The translations under genes were made by a program, and so were the position numbers. A DNA stretch of 64,000 nucleotides from Myxococcales bacterium (GTDB taxonomy: Bacteria; Myxococcota_A; Polyangia; Nannocystales; Nannocystaceae), in contig JACKDW010000003.1 in the NCBI GenBank assembly GCA_020633295.1, positions 124,001-188,000 of the forward strand, given 5' to 3'. Below, in pieces: positions 26,391-34,970 of the stretch (positions within the stretch are counted from its first letter, which is position 1; each line of letters starts with the position of its first letter). The notes beneath the pieces were generated by a model that was given only the letters and a program-made list of their open reading frames with translations, did no database searches and was not told the DNA's origin.

Positions 26391-27578
26391 ATGGGCGCGG
26401 GTGAAGACAGCGGCGACGGTTCCGCGGGGTCGACGAGCGGCGCCGAGCTCCTCGTGATCCCGACCATCCAGCAGAACGTCCAGGACAACTGGGAGCGCAC
26501 GCTCGGGGTCGGGCGGCCGCTGTTCCACGCCGCCGAGCTCGTGCGCCCCGGTCAGCGCTTCGAGCTCGTCGTCATCCTCGCCCGCTACGCGCGCGACGCC
26601 TCGGGCGACGCGCGCGTCGAGTACGACCTCGAGCTCCGCGGACCTGACGGCGTCGCCGAAGACGCGGCGCCCGTGATGGCGCGTCGAGGGCTCACGGCGC
26701 TCGTCGGCCCGGCTCCGGCGCAGCTCCAGCTGATGCTCGCCGTCGAGCGTCCGGAGCTGGTCTTTGATGCAGACGCGCCACACGGCCGCTACACCGCGCG
26801 GGTCGTCGTCCACGATCGCGTCGCGGGGGCGCGGCGCGTCGGCGAGGCGACGCTCGAGCTCGCGTCCCTGGCCGAGGGCGCGCCGTTCGAGTCGTGCGCG
26901 TCCGCGGGCCAGTGGCTGTCCTCATACTACCTCGCGCCCGATCCGGCGCGCGCGATCACGGCGCTCGCGTCGCTCGAGGGCGAGCCCGAGGGCGAGCGCG
27001 ACGCGTGGTGGCCAGCGCCGGTCATCTCGCGCGTCACGCCCTTCTTCGTCGAGGTCCTGCGCGCCAATCCGTACCTTATCCCGACGGCGCTCGACGGGCT
27101 CGCGCGCGGCGAGCCGGGCCAGCGGCTGCGCGCGCTCGAGGTGCTGGGCGTCCTCGACATCCCGCTCGGCGAGCGCGCGTCGACGCTGTCAGGCGAGGAG
27201 CTCGCGCGCTACCGCAGCGCGCGGGACGGGGCGCCCGACCCGCTGCGCGACGAGCTCGCGGCGCCCGAGCACCTCGACATGCTGTGGGCCGCGTTCTTCG
27301 CCACGGGCCGCTACGCGTACATCCGCCGCCTGGTCGACGCGCTGCGCTTTCGCGTGGATCTCGGCGCGAGCCGACGCGCGCGCCGGTGGTTGTTCCGGCG
27401 ACGAGACGACGCCGCGATCCTGCGCGAGGCGATCTATCGCGCGGCCGAGTGGTCGCTGACGGTCAACGCCCGCGATCACGAGCTGGTCGCGTTCTATCTG
27501 CTGCACCTCGCGCGCTACGACGACACGGTCCCGGGCGAGCTGCGCTCGCTCGTCGCGTCGTGGTTCAGCGAGCCGTGA
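26391..27578 (+). CDS. Hypothetical protein with helical repeat C-terminal half
   Basis: A 395-residue protein from ATG 26391 without signal peptide or membrane segment. The first ~160 residues look beta-rich (FELVVILARYARD, RYTARVVVHDRVAG) and the rest is helical, with leucine-rich segments that suggest short alpha-solenoid repeats (LRALEVLGVLDIPLGE, HLDMLWAAFFATGRYAYIRR). A recognisable motif for an enzyme is absent. It follows the SGNH hydrolase by 58 bases on the same strand and might be cotranscribed. I do not recognise the family. Confidence 0.65.
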   Translation: MGAGEDSGDGSAGSTSGAELLVIPTIQQNVQDNWERTLGVGRPLFHAAELVRPGQRFELVVILARYARDASGDARVEYDLELRGPDGVAEDAAPVMARRGLTALVGPAPAQLQLMLAVERPELVFDADAPHGRYTARVVVHDRVAGARRVGEATLELASLAEGAPFESCASAGQWLSSYYLAPDPARAITALASLEGEPEGERDAWWPAPVISRVTPFFVEVLRANPYLIPTALDGLARGEPGQRLRALEVLGVLDIPLGERASTLSGEELARYRSARDGAPDPLRDELAAPEHLDMLWAAFFATGRYAYIRRLVDALRFRVDLGASRRARRWLFRRRDDAAILREAIYRAAEWSLTVNARDHELVAFYLLHLARYDDTVPGELRSLVASWFSEP

Positions 27579-27606
27579 CGCGCCGCGACGCGACGCCGCG
27601 ACGGCG

Positions 27607-28145
27607 CTACGGCGCGGCCACCTGGATGAACTCGACCGCGTCCTCGAGCTCCGGAAATTCATCCTCGCGGCTGCCGATCCCGAACCGCGCGCCGCTCGCG
27701 AGGCGCACCTCGAGCTTGTGGTCGCACAGCGGCCGCGGGTTCTCGATCAGGTGGTAGGGGACGCCGGCGTCCTCGAGCGCGGTCAGCAGTCGCGAGCAGC
27801 TCACGCGGCGCTCGCGACGCTTGCGCGGGCGCTCGCGCGGCTGGGTCTGGTCGGGCTCGGTCAAGATCCACGGGTCCACGCGCAGGCGCGCGCGCTCGGG
27901 CGCATCGGCAGCGGGATGTAGTCGCACCAGATCATCCACAGCGACGAGCCCTCGCGGTCGACGCTGAAGTGCAGCTCGAGGTCGGCGTAGCGCCAGATGT
28001 TGGAGTCGCGGCTCCACACCCGGGCGCCGCTGTGGAAGTCAGGCTCGCCCAGGCGCGCGGCGGTCTCGCGCCGCGACGCCCTGACGCCCACGCCCGCGAT
28101 CGTGCCGGTGCGCATCACGTCGAGCATGTGGACATCGATCAGCAC
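27607..28145 (-). CDS. Small hypothetical protein, frameshifted
   Basis: Two overlapping frames make one sensible protein of about 178 residues. The first part (GTG 28145 onward) reads GVGVRASRRETAARLGEPD and WRYADLELHFSVDREG; near 27905 the frame must change by one missing base for it to continue as ERARLRVDPWILTEPDQ and end KLEVRLASGARFGIGS, EDAVEFIQVAAP at 27607. The IWRYADLELHF core followed by a W-rich strand is typical of a small family seen in actinobacteria and myxobacteria, sometimes suspected to be immunity-like; I cannot confirm a function. The start is uncertain because the upstream region is a tandem repeat. Confidence 0.55.
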
Positions 28146-28188
28146 GCCCGCGCCCAGTGTACGCGAGCGTGCGCGCGCGCGCGCGGCG

Positions 28189-28525
28189 CGCGGCTGCTCA
28201 TCGCGCCAGGCCGCGCCTGCTCGTCGCGCCAGGCCGCGGCTGCTCATCGCGCCAGGCCGCGCCTGCTCGTCACGCCAGGCCGCGGCTGCTCATCGCGCCA
28301 GGCCGCGGCTGCTCATCGCGCCAGGCCGCGGCTGCGCGCCAGGCCGCGGCTGCTCATCGCGCCAGGCCGCGGCTGCTCATCGCGCCAGGCCGCGGCTGCT
28401 CATCGCGCCAGGCCGCGCCTGCTCATCGCGCCAGGCGCGGCTGCTCATCGCGCCAGGCCGCGTCTGCTCAACGCGCCTACTTGTCGCGCCTACTTGTCGC
28501 GCCTACTTGTCGCGCCTACTTGTCG
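28189..28525. repeat. 23-bp tandem repeat followed by a 13-bp tandem repeat
   Basis: About 12 copies of a 23-bp unit (ggctgctcatcgcgccag core, with variants ctgctcgtcgcg and one shortened copy) run to about 28475. Four copies of a 13-bp unit tacttgtcgcgcc follow to 28525. On the minus strand the 13-bp unit contains the last codons and stop of the acyl-CoA ligase (CGCGACAAGTAG), so the gene's very end has been copied in tandem. Open frames through the array are by-products of the repeat. Confidence 0.85.
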
Positions 28526-30051
28526 CGCAGCTCTCGCTTCAGGATCTTGCCCGTCGGGCCCTTGGGCAGCGCGTCCATGAACTCGTAGATCCGCGGGTAC
28601 TTGTAGGCCGCGAGCCGCTCCTTGCAGTACGCGAGCAGCTCCTGCGCCGTGCACGTCGCGCCGGGCTTGAGCGCGAGGACGGCCTTGACCTCCTCGCCGA
28701 ACTTGTCGTGCTGCACGCCGATGACCGCGGCCTCCGCCACGGCGGGGTGCCCGTAGAGCACCTCCTCGAGCTCGCGCGGGTACACGTTGTAGCCGCCGCG
28801 GATGATCATGTCCTTCTTGCGGTCGACGATGTAGTAGAAGCCCTCCGCGTCGCGCGTCGCGATGTCGCCGGTGCGGAACCAGCCGTCCTCGCTGATCGCC
28901 GCGCGGGTCGCCTCCGGGCGCTTGTAGTAGCCCAGCATCACGTTGTGGCCCTTGATGCAGATCTCGCCGGCGGCGTCGGGCGCGTCGACGAGCTTGTCGT
29001 CGGCGTCGACGAGGCGGAACTCGACGCCCCAGATCGGCGTGCCGATGGAGCCGGCCTTCTTGGGGCGGTCGAGGTGATTGAAGCTGGCGACCGGCGAGGT
29101 CTCGGACAGCCCGTAGCCCTCGAGGATGTTGACGGAGTACTTCGCGTCGAAGGCGTTCATGACCTCGACGGGCATCGCGGCGCCGCCGGAGCAGCAGTAC
29201 TTGAGGCTCGAGAGGTCGTACTTGTCCGCGCCCGGGAAGTGCAGGAGCGCGAAGTACATGGTCGGGACGCCGGAGAACAGCGTGACCTTGTTGGCCTGCA
29301 TCAGCGTGAGCGCGGCCTCGGTGTCGAACTTCGGCAGCAGCACCACGGTCCCGCCGCCGAGCAGGATCGCGTTGTGCATGACCGTCTGGCCGAAGCTGTG
29401 GAACAGCGGCAGGACGGTGAGCGCGACCGTGTCGGGGCCGAGCGGCAGCAGCCGCGTGCACACGTACTGCGCGTTGTAGAACATGTTGAAGTGGCTCAGC
29501 GTCGCGCCCTTCGGCCGGCCCGTGGTGCCCGAGGTGTAGAGCATCACCGCCGGGTCGTCGGGCATGGTCGCGGGCACCTCGGTCACGGGCGCGGCCGCGG
29601 CGAGCAGCGCGGACATGTTGTGCGCGCCGTCCGGAGCGCTCGTGTCCTTGGGGTCAGCCTTGGCGACGATCAGGTGCTGACACTGCTCGACCCGCTGAAA
29701 CCCCGCCTGCGCCTGGGGCAGGAAGCCCTCCCACACGATCAGCGCGACCGCGTCCGAGTCCTCGAGGTGATAGGCGATCTCGTCCGGCGTCAGCAGCACG
29801 TTGAGCGGCACCACGGGGCTCGCGGCGTAGTGGCTGCCGAAGTACGCGATCGTGAAGTGCGGGACGTTGGGCAGCATCAGCGCGACGTGCTGCCCCGGCT
29901 TGACGCCGAGCTGCTTGAGCGCGCCCGCGAACTTCTGGGCGGCGCCGTTGATGTAGGCGTAGGGCAGCTTGGTCTCGCCGATGACGACGGCCGGCTTGTT
30001 GGGGTGCTTGCGGGCGCTCTCCCGCAGGATCGTGGCGAGGTTCAGGCTCAT
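28516..30051 (-). CDS. Long-chain-fatty-acid--CoA ligase (AMP-binding family)
   Basis: A 511-residue member of the adenylate-forming family that activates fatty or related carboxylic acids to acyl-CoA through an acyl-AMP. Motifs: P-loop YTSGTTGRPKG (~165-175), the A5 motif EGYGLSETSP, A7 WFRTGDIA, A8 VDRKKDMIIRGGYNVYP, and the A10 lysine in PTGKILKRELRDK at the C-terminus. ATG 30051 has AAGGAG seven bases upstream and gives the usual MSLNLATILRESA start. There is no signal peptide, so it acts in the cytoplasm or at the inner membrane face. The stop codon lies in a 13-bp tandem repeat. Exact chain length preference cannot be told. Confidence 0.92.
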   Translation of the reverse strand: MSLNLATILRESARKHPNKPAVVIGETKLPYAYINGAAQKFAGALKQLGVKPGQHVALMLPNVPHFTIAYFGSHYAASPVVPLNVLLTPDEIAYHLEDSDAVALIVWEGFLPQAQAGFQRVEQCQHLIVAKADPKDTSAPDGAHNMSALLAAAAPVTEVPATMPDDPAVMLYTSGTTGRPKGATLSHFNMFYNAQYVCTRLLPLGPDTVALTVLPLFHSFGQTVMHNAILLGGGTVVLLPKFDTEAALTLMQANKVTLFSGVPTMYFALLHFPGADKYDLSSLKYCCSGGAAMPVEVMNAFDAKYSVNILEGYGLSETSPVASFNHLDRPKKAGSIGTPIWGVEFRLVDADDKLVDAPDAAGEICIKGHNVMLGYYKRPEATRAAISEDGWFRTGDIATRDAEGFYYIVDRKKDMIIRGGYNVYPRELEEVLYGHPAVAEAAVIGVQHDKFGEEVKAVLALKPGATCTAQELLAYCKERLAAYKYPRIYEFMDALPKGPTGKILKRELRDK

Positions 30052-30207
30052 GACGGCTCCTTCAAGGTCGCGCTCGAGGTCGCGTTCGGGGTCGCGTGGG
30101 CGGCCGCGCGAGGCCGCGTTCGCGGTCACGCGCCGGCGTGGGCAGCCCGCGCCGAGCCTACCAGACCGGCGCGCGGGCCTGTGTCATCATCGGCGCCCCG
30201 GAGCGTC

Positions 30208-30960
30208 GTGTTCAGCAAGGCCCCCCCCTCCACCGGCGTCGCCAGGCGGCGCGGCCGATCGAGCGTCACGCCCCCCGGGGGAGCAGCGCGGCGCGCTCGC
30301 TCGGCCTGCGCGCGCGGGGGCGGTCGAGCGCGCGTGGTGCTCTGCGGGCTCGCGCTCGCGTCGGCTTGCCGGCCGTCGGCGAACACCGCGGTGCCGTGGG
30401 TCCTGCTCGACGATCAGCTCGGGCGCAGCGTGACCACGCCGAGCGGCGCGACCACCCAGGTTCGCGCGAGGCGAACGCGGCTGCACGTGCAGCTCGACAA
30501 CGACGGGCTCGCGCGGGCGCTCCGGATGCGCCCTCGCGCCCTCTGCAAACGCGGCGCCGCGCGCTCGCGCGCGCGCCCTGAAGACGCGCCGCGGCTCGTG
30601 CTCGTCGGGCGCGCGCGCTGGATCGACGCGCCGCCCGAGGGCGCGCCGTCCGTGCTCTCCGTCGCGCTCGCGCCCGCCGGCGACGCGATCGCGACGGCCC
30701 GCGGAGATGTCGTCGTCGAGCCCGACGTTCCGACGCCGATCGCCCTCGAGCTGCCCTGGTCGCTCGCGGGGCACCCCTGCGCCTGCGAGGCCGTCTGCGC
30801 CTCGCGCTTCTCGCTGGACTCGCGGTGGTTTCACGGCGTCGCGGGGCACCTCGAGCTCCGCTGGTACGTCGTCGCCGACGGCGAGGAGCGTCTGCCGATC
30901 GCGCTCGGCCCCGACGCGGTCACCGTTGGCTTGGAGAGCGTGCTGGAGGAGCCGCGGTGA
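30208..30960 (+). CDS. Putative lipoprotein, first gene of a two-gene operon
   Basis: The reading frame ends at 30960 and overlaps the next start as GTGA. A lipobox (LCGLALASAC) is clear. The start is uncertain: GTG 30208 has GGAG upstream but makes a long basic n-region, while GTG 30334 gives a very short leader. The mature part of ~200 residues is beta-rich with paired cysteines (HPCACEAVC) and includes VGRARWIDAPPEGAPSV and FHGVAGHLELRWYVV. The following gene has the same features (VVGRARWRVPGG, WFHAGADALELEWT), so the two are diverged paralogues. I do not recognise the family; an envelope location is likely. Confidence 0.7.
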   Translation: MFSKAPPSTGVARRRGRSSVTPPGGAARRARSACARGGGRARVVLCGLALASACRPSANTAVPWVLLDDQLGRSVTTPSGATTQVRARRTRLHVQLDNDGLARALRMRPRALCKRGAARSRARPEDAPRLVLVGRARWIDAPPEGAPSVLSVALAPAGDAIATARGDVVVEPDVPTPIALELPWSLAGHPCACEAVCASRFSLDSRWFHGVAGHLELRWYVVADGEERLPIALGPDAVTVGLESVLEEPR

Positions 30961-31709
30961 GGCGCGGCGGCGGGTCGCTCCTGTGCGCGCTGTGCCTGGT
31001 CGCCTGCGTCGCGCGCGGGGACGCGCGCGCGGGCTGGGAGCTGGCGCAGCCCGAGCGCGCCGGCGGCTCGCTGCAGCTCACGCCCGAACATCCGCGCGCG
31101 CGCGCGCGCGTGTTCCTCGAGACGACCGCTGGAGAGCGACGCCCGGCGTCGCGCTGCGAGGTCCGCGTGGTCGGGCGCGCGCGCTGGCGCGTGCCCGGGG
31201 GACCCGCGCGGGATGACGTCCCCGGGGTGGTGCGCGTCTCGGCGACCCCGATCACGTCGGCCGGCGTCTCGCCCTGGGACGTGCACACGCGCTCGGCGGC
31301 CGTGGTTCGCCCCGCGCGGGTGAGCGAGCTTCAGCTCGTGTTCGACTGGGATCTCGTCCACGGCTGTCCCGTGGATCAGGCGTGCACGTGGGCCTTCGAG
31401 CTCGAGTTCGAGTGGTTCCACGCCGGCGCCGACGCGCTCGAGCTCGAGTGGACGATCGACGCGACGCTGCGCGGCGAGCACTGGCGCGAGGTCCCGGCGC
31501 CGCGCGGCGCGGGCGTGCGAAGCGTGGCGCCGCCCGCCGTCGAGGACGCGACGAGGACGTCGGCGGACAGCTCGGGAGAGGCCGGGCGGGCGACCTCGGG
31601 AACGACCTCGGGAGCGACCTCGGGAGCGACCTCGGGAGCGACCTCGGGAGCGACCTCGGGGGCACGGGAGGTCGCCGACGACGTCGCCGCGGTCGGCCCG
31701 AAGCGCTGA
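30957..31709 (+). CDS. Putative lipoprotein, second gene of the operon, with TSGA repeat tail
   Basis: GTG 30957 overlaps the preceding stop by four bases (GTGA), so translation is probably coupled. The leader GGGSLLCALCLVAC carries a lipobox. The mature domain resembles the upstream protein: VVGRARWRVPGGPA, SELQLVFDWDLVHGC and FEWFHAGADALELEWT. The C-terminus holds a low-complexity tail with five TSGA-type repeats coded by a 12-bp tandem (gggagcgacctc), a flexible or surface-exposed end. The pair may form a complex on the periplasmic or outer face; this is inference from pairing alone. Confidence 0.7.
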   Translation: MRRGGGSLLCALCLVACVARGDARAGWELAQPERAGGSLQLTPEHPRARARVFLETTAGERRPASRCEVRVVGRARWRVPGGPARDDVPGVVRVSATPITSAGVSPWDVHTRSAAVVRPARVSELQLVFDWDLVHGCPVDQACTWAFELEFEWFHAGADALELEWTIDATLRGEHWREVPAPRGAGVRSVAPPAVEDATRTSADSSGEAGRATSGTTSGATSGATSGATSGATSGAREVADDVAAVGPKR

Positions 31710-31761
31710 ACAACCGTGACGCGCGGCTCTCCCGGCGCGCGCGTCTGCTACCGTGGCGGCG

Positions 31762-32214
31762 ATGCAGCGTCCCTCGTCGCGCCCGCGGTTTCACCTCGCG
31801 TTCCCGGTCCGTGATCTGGCGGCGACGCGCCGCTTCTACGCCGAGACGCTCGGCTGCGCGCTCGGCCGCGAGAGCGCGCGCTGGATCGACTTCGACTTCT
31901 TCGGCCACCAGATCTCCGCGCACCTGGTCGATGGAGAAGGCGAGCTCGAGCCCGTCAACGCGGTCGACGGCGACGCCGTGCCGGTGCGCCACTTCGGCCT
32001 GGTGCTCGAGTGGAGCGACTGGGAGGCGCTGGTCGAGCGCCTGCGCCGCGCCGGGGTCCCGTTCGTCATCGGCCCGCGCGTGCGCTTCGCCGGCAAGCCC
32101 GGGGAGCAGGGCACCGTGTTCATCCGCGACCCCTCGGGCAACGCGCTGGAGTTCAAGGCGCTGCGCGACATGGACCGGCTGTTCGCGCCGCAGGAGCCCG
32201 ACGAGCACGACTGA
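31762..32214 (+). CDS. VOC (glyoxalase/bleomycin resistance/dioxygenase) family protein
   Basis: A 150-residue protein of the vicinal oxygen chelate superfamily. Two beta-alpha-beta-beta-beta modules are visible: FHLAFPVRDLAATRRFYAET opens the first and VRHFGLVLEWSDWEAL the second. Probable metal ligands are His in FHLAF, His in RHFGLVL and Glu in NALEFKAL. FIRDPSGNALEFKA is the standard end of the fold. ATG 31762 is likely, with GTG 31753 possible. Members isomerise, epimerise or cleave small molecules; homologues of this size are often annotated as glyoxalase-like dioxygenases without proven substrate. Confidence 0.85.
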   Translation: MQRPSSRPRFHLAFPVRDLAATRRFYAETLGCALGRESARWIDFDFFGHQISAHLVDGEGELEPVNAVDGDAVPVRHFGLVLEWSDWEALVERLRRAGVPFVIGPRVRFAGKPGEQGTVFIRDPSGNALEFKALRDMDRLFAPQEPDEHD

Positions 32215-32245
32215 GTCGCGCGCGCGGTCGCTGCCCCGCGCCGCG

Positions 32246-32656
32246 CTACTCGAGCTCGATCGTGCGCGTGTCGAGATCGACGATGATCGCCCCCGGCAGC
32301 GCCTCGAGGCGCGCGCAGGCCTCGGACATGACCTCGATGTAGCTCAGCTCGTTGGTCGAGCCGCTGCTGAGGCGGATCGCCTGGGCGCACGCGCGGATCG
32401 AGGCGCGCGCGCGCCTCGAGACGGAGCGCTCCTCGGCGATCGTCAGCGCGAGCGCGACGGCGCGCGCGACCTCCTCGGGCTCCAGGATGACGGCGCGCGC
32501 GTAGTTGCCGAGCCCCTCGAGGTACACCGCGTCGAGCTCGAGCGAGACCGCGAAGCGCACGTCGTCGCGAGCCTCGAGGCGCGCGCGCAGCTCGTCGCGC
32601 GTCAGCGGCGGGGCGGGCGGGAGCAGGATGAGCGCGAGGCTCGGGTAGAAGTTCAT
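32246..32656 (-). CDS. Small hypothetical protein coupled to a GNAT gene
   Basis: A 136-residue protein whose ATG 32656 overlaps the stop of the upstream GNAT gene (ATGA), so the two are an operon with coupled translation. The N-terminus is MNFYPSLALILLPP, hydrophobic but without a clear signal peptidase site. The rest is alternating helix and strand (EELRAR-like start, IIVDLDTRTIELE end) with ESI/DVRFAVSLELDAVYLEG in the middle. I do not recognise the family. Its pairing with an acetyltransferase suggests a shared process but nothing more specific. Confidence 0.65.
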   Translation of the reverse strand: MNFYPSLALILLPPAPPLTRDELRARLEARDDVRFAVSLELDAVYLEGLGNYARAVILEPEEVARAVALALTIAEERSVSRRARASIRACAQAIRLSSGSTNELSYIEVMSEACARLEALPGAIIVDLDTRTIELE

Positions 32657-33270
32657 CGCGCGCGCGCACCGGCGCGCCGCGGATCCGCCCCCCACTCGCG
32701 GGCCAGGCACCCGAACACGAGCGTGTCGCACCACTCCCCGCGGATCCACTCGTTCTCGCGCAGGTGACCCTCGCGCACGAAGCCGAGCCCTTCGAACAGC
32801 GCGATCGAGGGCGTGTTGCGCGGGTCGACGTTGGCCACGACGCGGTGAAGCGCGCGCCGTGAGAAGCGGTCGTCGAGGAGCCTCGTCAGGGCCTCGCGCG
32901 CGAAGCCGCGTCCCTGTCGCGCGGGCGCGATCGTGATCCCGAGCTCGGCGAGCCGCGCGTCCGCGGCGTCGACGTAGAGCGCGCAGTCGCCGATCAACGC
33001 GGCGTCGCCTTCGAATTCGATCGCGACCTGCGTCCACTGACCCTGCTGAAACATCGGTCGCGTCGCCTGCTCGCGCACGAACGCGAGCCCCTCGGCGCGC
33101 GTGAACGGCTCCCACGACTGGTAGCGCACGACCTCCGGGTCGTTGTGATAGGCGAGGAAGGGCTCGAGGTCCTCGACGCGGAATTGCCGGAGGCGCAGCC
33201 GCGTGGAACGCAGCGAGAAGGCCGGCGCGCCGCCGTCGTGCTCCTTCGACCTCTCGTCCGCGCCGCGCAT
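32653..33270 (-). CDS. GNAT family N-acetyltransferase, RimJ/RimL type
   Basis: A 205-residue acetyl-CoA-dependent N-acyltransferase. The typical start of this subgroup, STRLRLRQFRVEDLEPFLAY, is present at ~20-40, the acetyl-CoA pyrophosphate loop is PARQGRGFAREAL (~125), and the late GNAT signature VDPRNTPSIALFEGLGFVREG follows. Substrates in the family range from ribosomal protein N-termini to antibiotics and amino acids; nothing here decides. It leads an operon with the small downstream gene through a 4-base overlap. Confidence 0.88.
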   Translation of the reverse strand: MRGADERSKEHDGGAPAFSLRSTRLRLRQFRVEDLEPFLAYHNDPEVVRYQSWEPFTRAEGLAFVREQATRPMFQQGQWTQVAIEFEGDAALIGDCALYVDAADARLAELGITIAPARQGRGFAREALTRLLDDRFSRRALHRVVANVDPRNTPSIALFEGLGFVREGHLRENEWIRGEWCDTLVFGCLAREWGADPRRAGARAR

Positions 33271-33395
33271 CGTCGCATTCTACCGACGTCGCGCTCGCGC
33301 GGCTCGCTCCGTCGCGCGTGAAAATTTTGAGCGCGTCCGCGCCGCGGCGTCGGCGACGAGCCGCGCGTCTGAGCGCCTGCGGCGTAGCGTGCTTA

Positions 33396-34028
33396 CTACG
33401 CGGGCTCGTCCTCCGCGCGCGGCGCGAGCTGATCGCGAAGCGAGCGCGCCCAGTCGCTGAGGTTGCTCAGCGTGCTGCGCAGCAGCTCGTCGCTCGTCGA
33501 CAGCTCGCCGAGGGTCCGCGTGAGCGCCTGCCGAGCGCGACGGATCCAGGTCTTGGCCGTCCCGAGCGGGATCTCGAGCACCGCGGCCGCGTCGGCGGCG
33601 GTCATCGACTCCCAGTACACGAGCTCGAGCGCGACCTGGTAGTTGAACGGCAGGCGTCGGAGCGCCTCGAGCAGCAGGCGCTGCTCGTCACGCCGGGCCA
33701 CGATCGCGCTCGGCGACGGATCGAGCGCCTGGACCGTCACGACGTCGAAGTCGATCGGCGCCGGGTGCCGGCGACGCGCGCGGTACAGGCGGCACAGGAG
33801 CCGGTACGCGATCGCGAACAGGTAGGTGCGGAAGCTCGCCTGCTCGCGGAAGCGCTCGAGCCCCTCCACGCACGCGAGGAAGGTCTTTTGGACCAGGTCA
33901 TCAGCCGCGTCGTCATCGACCTTGTTGCGGAAGAACCGGGCGACCGCAGCGTAGTGGCGCTCGAACAGCTGCTCGCCGGCGGCGCGATCGCCTCGCCTCC
34001 ACGCGCGCGCGAGCTCGAGGTCGGTCAT
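33396..34028 (-). CDS. ECF-type RNA polymerase sigma factor
   Basis: A 210-residue sigma-70 family protein with region 2 (AAGEQLFERHYAAVARFFRN, DDLVQKTFLACVEGLERFRE) and region 4 (LPFNYQVALELVYWESMTAA, IPLGTAKTWIRRARQALTR). No anti-sigma gene lies beside it; instead a Ser/Thr kinase gene, cut short, starts 133 bases away on the other strand. Divergent ECF sigma and kinase genes are common in myxobacteria, where phosphorylation by the kinase controls the sigma factor in some cases. That link is inference here. The C-terminal ~45 residues beyond region 4 are acidic and of unknown role. Confidence 0.88.
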   Translation of the reverse strand: MTDLELARAWRRGDRAAGEQLFERHYAAVARFFRNKVDDDAADDLVQKTFLACVEGLERFREQASFRTYLFAIAYRLLCRLYRARRRHPAPIDFDVVTVQALDPSPSAIVARRDEQRLLLEALRRLPFNYQVALELVYWESMTAADAAAVLEIPLGTAKTWIRRARQALTRTLGELSTSDELLRSTLSNLSDWARSLRDQLAPRAEDEPA

Positions 34029-34160
34029 GCAGGGAGTATAGGCGCGCGCGGGCTGGGTGCCCCCGCGCGGCGGAGCGCGACCGGAGAATTTCAGACTTTC
34101 TCCCGCGTCGTGAATCCCGGCGCGGGGGGCCGGGAACTACGACCCCCGGAGTCCACAGTC

Positions 34161-34811
34161 ATGCCCGCGATCCTCACAGCCCCCTATCCCGAACAAGCCC
34201 CTACGCCCGCCTCCGGTACACTCCTCTCGTCCTTGCGCAGCCCCGAACACCCACACCCCGCCGAGTCCGCCTGGGCCGCCACCGAGGTCGCGCTCCCGGG
34301 CGCCGCGCTCGCGCATCCCGACGTCGAGGCGAACGCGGACGATCGTCAGCGCAAGCTATCGATCAAGGCCCTGCTCTTCGGCGACGAGCCGCCGCCGCGT
34401 CGCGTCGGCCGCTACACCGTGCTCTCGCGCGTCGGCGCGGGCGGTATGGGCGTGGTCTACTCGGCCTACGACGAAGCGCTCGAGCGGCGGGTCGCGCTCA
34501 AGCTCGTGCGCGCGAGCACCACCGCCGACGAGGACGGCGGCGATCGCCTGCGTCGCGAGGGCCGCGCGATGGCGCGGCTCTCCCACCCCAACATCGCGCA
34601 GATCTTCGAGTTCGGCGAGCACGAGGGGCAGGTGTTCGTCGCGATGGAGTTCGTCTCGGGCGAGACGCTGACGCGCTGGCTCTCGCCCGACGACGACGCG
34701 CGCCCGCAGCGTCGCGCGTGGCGCGAGGTGCTCGCCGTGTTCATGCAGGCGGGGCGCGGCTTGGCGGCGGCCCATGACCAGGGGCTCGTGCACCGCGACT
34801 TCAAGCCCTAA
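34161..34811 (+). pseudogene. Ser/Thr protein kinase, truncated at the HRD catalytic loop
   Basis: ATG 34161 opens a Hanks-type kinase that ends after 216 residues. The N-lobe is intact: glycine loop VGAGGMGVVYSAYD, VALK lysine, helix-C Glu in LRREGRAMARLSHPN, hinge VAMEFVSGETL. The frame then stops directly after GLVHRDFKP, before the metal-binding Asn and the DFG loop, so the product cannot be an active kinase. The stop TAA (34809-34811) is supplied by foreign DNA that starts with a hairpin. A WD40 region ending in the tail typical of kinase-WD40 proteins lies at 45.7-47.4 kb on the same strand and is probably the other end of this gene; the middle is missing. Confidence 0.8.
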
Positions 34812-34814
34812 TCA

Positions 34815-34870
34815 AGAGACCCCGCTAGAGCCCGCTCGAATATACGAGAATGGGCCCTAGCGGGGTTTCT
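34815..34870 (+). terminator. Strong nested hairpin at the left end of the inserted element
   Basis: Arms agagaccccgctag (34815-34828) and ctagcggggtttct (34857-34870) pair at 13 of 14 positions; a second small stem CTCG-aatata-CGAG lies inside. It begins four bases after the stop codon that ends the truncated kinase. The T-rich arm makes it look like an intrinsic terminator, and its position makes it a candidate element end. Confidence 0.6.
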
Positions 34871-34970
34871 GCGCGTATCTGGTCTCGCACGAGCACGCGG
34901 CCTCACGCGGAAATTTGCGTCACGTTTGGCATTTTCTGGCATCCATCACGGCCCGCGGCGAGCGGGCATG

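Noticed and set aside
28189..28525. Part of a coding sequence running from 27997 into 30960
   Set aside because: The frame crosses the tandem repeat and the antisense of the acyl-CoA ligase; only its last part (from about 30208) has lipoprotein features.
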